This document shows, piece by piece, positions 63,601 to 64,000 of a stretch of DNA of 64,000 nucleotides. The position numbers and the translations under genes were made by a program. Numbering within the stretch: the stretch's first letter is position 1; every line of letters begins with the position of its first letter. The stretch comes from Ardenticatenaceae bacterium (GTDB lineage Bacteria > Chloroflexota > Anaerolineae > Promineifilales > Promineifilaceae), in the NCBI GenBank assembly GCA_020634315.1, contig JACKBV010000001.1, positions 124,001-188,000 on the forward strand, written 5' to 3'. The notes beneath the pieces were generated by a model. The model was not told the DNA's origin. It worked only from the letters and a program-made list of their open reading frames with translations, and made no database searches.

Positions 63601-64000
63601 TGGTGACATAGAGATTGATGTCTTCGGTGTCACGAAATGTGCCCGCTTCGTAGTCGCCTGTCCACAAGCCAATGAAAACGCCAGCACGACTGCCAGCCAA
63701 TTGCTGCGGAACCTGCCCGCCATCTTCCAGCGCTTCCCAGGCAACTTCTAGCAGCAAGCGCTGCTGCGGATCCATGTATGTGGCTTCGCGCGGCGAGATG
63801 CCAAAGAAATATGCGTCAAAGCGGTCAATATCGGAGACGAAGCCGCCTTCACGCGTGGCAATTTTGCCCGGTGCGCCAGGGATGGGATCGTAATAGGTAT
63901 CAAGGCGGAAACGGCCGTCTGGCATTTCCGTGATGGCATCAACTTCATTGACCAGCATTTGCCAAAAGCTTGCCGGGTCATGAACATTGCCAGGGTAACG
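57629..64000 (-). CDS. Gene A: fully reducing PKS module, KS-AT-DH-ER-KR-ACP (5' partial)
   Basis: The frame runs off the right edge: upstream of the ATG at 63958 it still reads RYPGNVHDPASFWQ, the normal start of a KS, so at least 2123 residues are visible. Numbering from 64000: KS 1-410 (DTACSSSL, Cys about 162; EAHGTGT); AT about 515-810 with PGQGAQWLGMGREL, GHSMGEV and VASHS, which favours methylmalonyl-CoA; DH about 875-1150 (LADHRVGDAVIFP, Asp in place of the motif Gly; LLDAAVQ); ER about 1369-1670 (HAGAGGVGLAAIQLA); KR about 1711-1890 (TGGLGALGL, NYAAGNAF); ACP near 2020 (LGLDSLMTLEL). It should make a saturated, possibly methyl-branched unit. The docking tail is LDDLSQEDIEAMLADEL. Any earlier domains, module or loading unit lie beyond the window. 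Confidence 0.94.
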   Translation of the reverse strand, partial: RYPGNVHDPASFWQMLVNEVDAITEMPDGRFRLDTYYDPIPGAPGKIATREGGFVSDIDRFDAYFFGISPREATYMDPQQRLLLEVAWEALEDGGQVPQQLAGSRAGVFIGLWTGDYEAGTFRDTEDINLYVTTGGGRYAASGRLSYWFDFRGPSLTVDTACSSSLVAVHLACQSIWRGETDLALAGAANLILEPSITIGYSRSKMLSPDARCKFGDANANGYVRSEGVGVIVLKPLAQALADGDPIYALVRGSAVNNDGRSSELLVAPGQETQMAVFAEAYRAAGVSPAQLGYLEAHGTGTKVGDPVEIKALGSMLAQYRSSDNPCPIGSVKTNIGHTEAASGMAGLIKAALSLKNRVIPASLHLRELNPTIPWAELPLEIPQTMRPWPVENKPGIAGINSFGVTGTNAHIVLEEMVWPQAEEAETAVSTPPILLPLSAHSDAALRQLSHDYVDFLRGAGAKLPLRDIAYTAAVRRTHHAHRLALVAANHAELIEELEAVAESVGGETAVIHPATPPKIAFIFPGQGAQWLGMGRELMAREPVFRDVLAQCEDAMQPFVDWSLQAQLAAAPDDPHYRLDQIDVIQPTLLAIEIALAELWRTWGVQPDAVLGHSMGEVAAAYIAGALSLPDAMRIICRRSQLMRRTSGQGAMAVVELTVPQAELALQGYEGRLSVAVSNSPRSTVISGDPAALDDLLAELQAQEVFCRKVKVDVASHSPQMDPLMDELGAFLAGIQPHAGTIPFYSTSQAAISDGHDLDAAYWVANLRQPVRFSQMVQQLLTDEFTVFIEMSPHPVLLPAVQQGLQHAERAGIVIASLRRQEPEQAMMLAALGQLYTAGYSLDWARLYPAGQVVRLPLYPWQGERFWYEPSGKPARQSRLSHPFWDEHIYSATGAHIWEAELSLSRFPYLADHRVGDAVIFPAAAFLEMTLVAAQDISPQALPVLQQVALQEALPLLAGELRQVQLVITPDGTETAVFQFFSRPSAASEWTLHVSGTIQLDAGTPPISTCPQPSGEPMAGSDHYQAAAARGLPYGTAFQGVQRCWLLDEGVLGELFLPETAAAAAHTHLVPPALLDAAVQLLLTALADGVETYVPVRVQQVWGRGPFNPEAHYRAFATPRLDGQTLRGDLFLFANDEPVFAAYDLCLEPLAGTAVDVADWMYTVAWQAQPLKAAAATPDVQGDWLILGNPAGIGTALAGRLQAAGAACTFVLPPRTRADFDRLLQDRVAQRPLQAIVYLPDAAADPTSDTDAIAIMHLVQALSAINVENGPRLWLVTQDAVPAANADLTGLAASTLWGLGRVLDHEHPELACKRVDVTAVSLDALWAELWADDGEREVALRANGRFVSRLLPYTAPSITPAAAAHQPGQPYRVATTRPGILDNLGQQPWRRVLPGAGEVEIEVRATGLNFMNVMAALGVLPGYENGVGPLGIECAGVVTAVAPDVTQFQVGDAVMGIAFNSLGSHAVTNAHLLALKPETLSFAEAATIPIVFLTAYYALHRLGHMAAGERVLIHAGAGGVGLAAIQLAQRAGAEIFATAGSPEKRAYLRDLGVPHIMDSRSLAFAADVMQLTNGEGVDLLLNSLAGEAVLKGLEILRPYGRFLEIGKRDIYGNSRIGLLPFQKNLSYFAIDLDRMSRERPQMVGAMLREVMQMLAAGEIRPLPQHTFPVAQVSDAFHFMAQARHIGKIVVVQEEMKREEGEEGGVKRDVGRGTYLITGGLGALGLLTARWLAQQGPCDLVLLGRSAPDEKAQTAVAELQQLGARVVPMQADVTQLADLQRVFAAIESDLAPLRGIVHAAGVLADSTLLQMDAAQFRRAFAPKVAGAWHLHTLSKEHSLDFFILFSSVTALLGTPGQGNYAAGNAFLDALAQHRHAQGLPALSINWGPWAQVGLAAAQANRGNRLALRGVGSITPEQGVDALARLHTAAVTQAAVMPFDLGQWQAFYPAARAARLFAELAGAREEGTATAVTPSATATFHDELLAAAPGRARHNLFANHLREQVAQVLRMAPGRVPLNKPLKTLGLDSLMTLELRTRLENSLGLTLSATFIWNYPTIEALLPFLAQKMGVPLADGGEETAVSPVTPTPPTSTEPAAALDDLSQEDIEAMLADELSEIDDLLKDL
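58878..58927 (-). repeat. Homopurine coding tract in the ER-KR linker of gene A
   Basis: Nearly pure pyrimidine on the plus strand, coding EEMKREEGEEGGVKRD. It shares the word TCTTCACTCCTCCCT with gene G (23775-23815). Confidence 0.65.

Larger units (their letters stand above)
1..64000. repeat. Dispersed palindrome AACGGCCGTT (core ACGGCCGT), over-represented across the window
   Basis: By eye I count about 15 core copies in 27613-34398 and about 20 in 34493-42277. An unbiased 8-mer is expected about once per 65 kb. Copies also occur in the S41 gene (about 1797, 1836), the solenoid gene (about 2690), the beta-helix gene (about 17980) and intergenic DNA (about 20821). Inside genes it is read in different frames, producing recurring ETAV, ERPL and NGR peptides. 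Confidence 0.9.

Noticed and set aside
1..64000. tRNA, rRNA, transposase or attachment site
   Set aside because: I found no cloverleaf, rRNA core or DDE/recombinase motifs on either strand, so there is no direct evidence of a mobile element despite the signs of insertion.

Overview
The window is dominated by one very large type I modular polyketide synthase / nonribosomal peptide synthetase (PKS/NRPS) locus on the minus strand. It runs from beyond the right edge (64000) down to about 3076. Two unrelated plus-strand genes sit at the left end (1-3065). The organism is a bacterium with moderately high GC. A secreted protein with long Pro-Thr tandem repeats and a CSLREA-type beta-helix start, an S41 peptidase with a PPC-like tail, and many dispersed short repeats would fit a Chloroflexota (Anaerolineae-like) genome. 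That assignment is inference; there is no rRNA or marker gene here.

Layout in the direction of transcription (right to left), with working labels A-I: A (64000-57629, 5' end outside the window) KS-AT-DH-ER-KR-ACP; B (57590-52209) KS-AT-degenerate DH-KR-ACP; C (52169-45630) KS-AT-DH-ER-KR-ACP; D (45624-42331) KS-AT-ACP; E (42277-34493) KS-AT-DH-CMeT-ER-KR-ACP; F (34398-27613) KS-AT-DH-CMeT-KR-ACP; G (27542-20994) KS-AT-DH-ER-KR-ACP; then a non-biosynthetic secreted beta-helix gene (20599-17963); H (17781-9001) KS-AT-KR-ACP-sulfotransferase-C-A-PCP; I (8889-4675) C-A-PCP-TE; a type II thioesterase (4675-3932); and an Sfp-type phosphopantetheinyl transferase (3837-3076). An intrinsic terminator (3057-3102) closes the operon against a convergent gene.

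If the line is collinear, the eight PKS modules in view would give, in order: a saturated unit, a probable beta-hydroxy unit, a saturated unit, a beta-keto unit, an alpha-methyl saturated unit, an alpha-methyl enoyl unit, a saturated unit, and a beta-hydroxy unit that can be sulfated by the in-line sulfotransferase. The chain is then extended by an amino acid predicted to be glycine (code DILQLGMVWK) and by a residue chosen by a Lys2-like adenylation domain (code DPRNFVFRAK), and released by the TE. Matching helical docking tails at nearly all C and N termini support the order. No loading module is visible; it must lie beyond 64000. I do not recognise the product.

The most striking points are the mid-line sulfotransferase before an NRPS module, the aminoadipate-reductase-like terminal A domain, the foreign-looking beta-helix gene inside the operon, low-complexity tracts in domain linkers, and a hugely over-represented palindrome AACGGCCGTT throughout the window.
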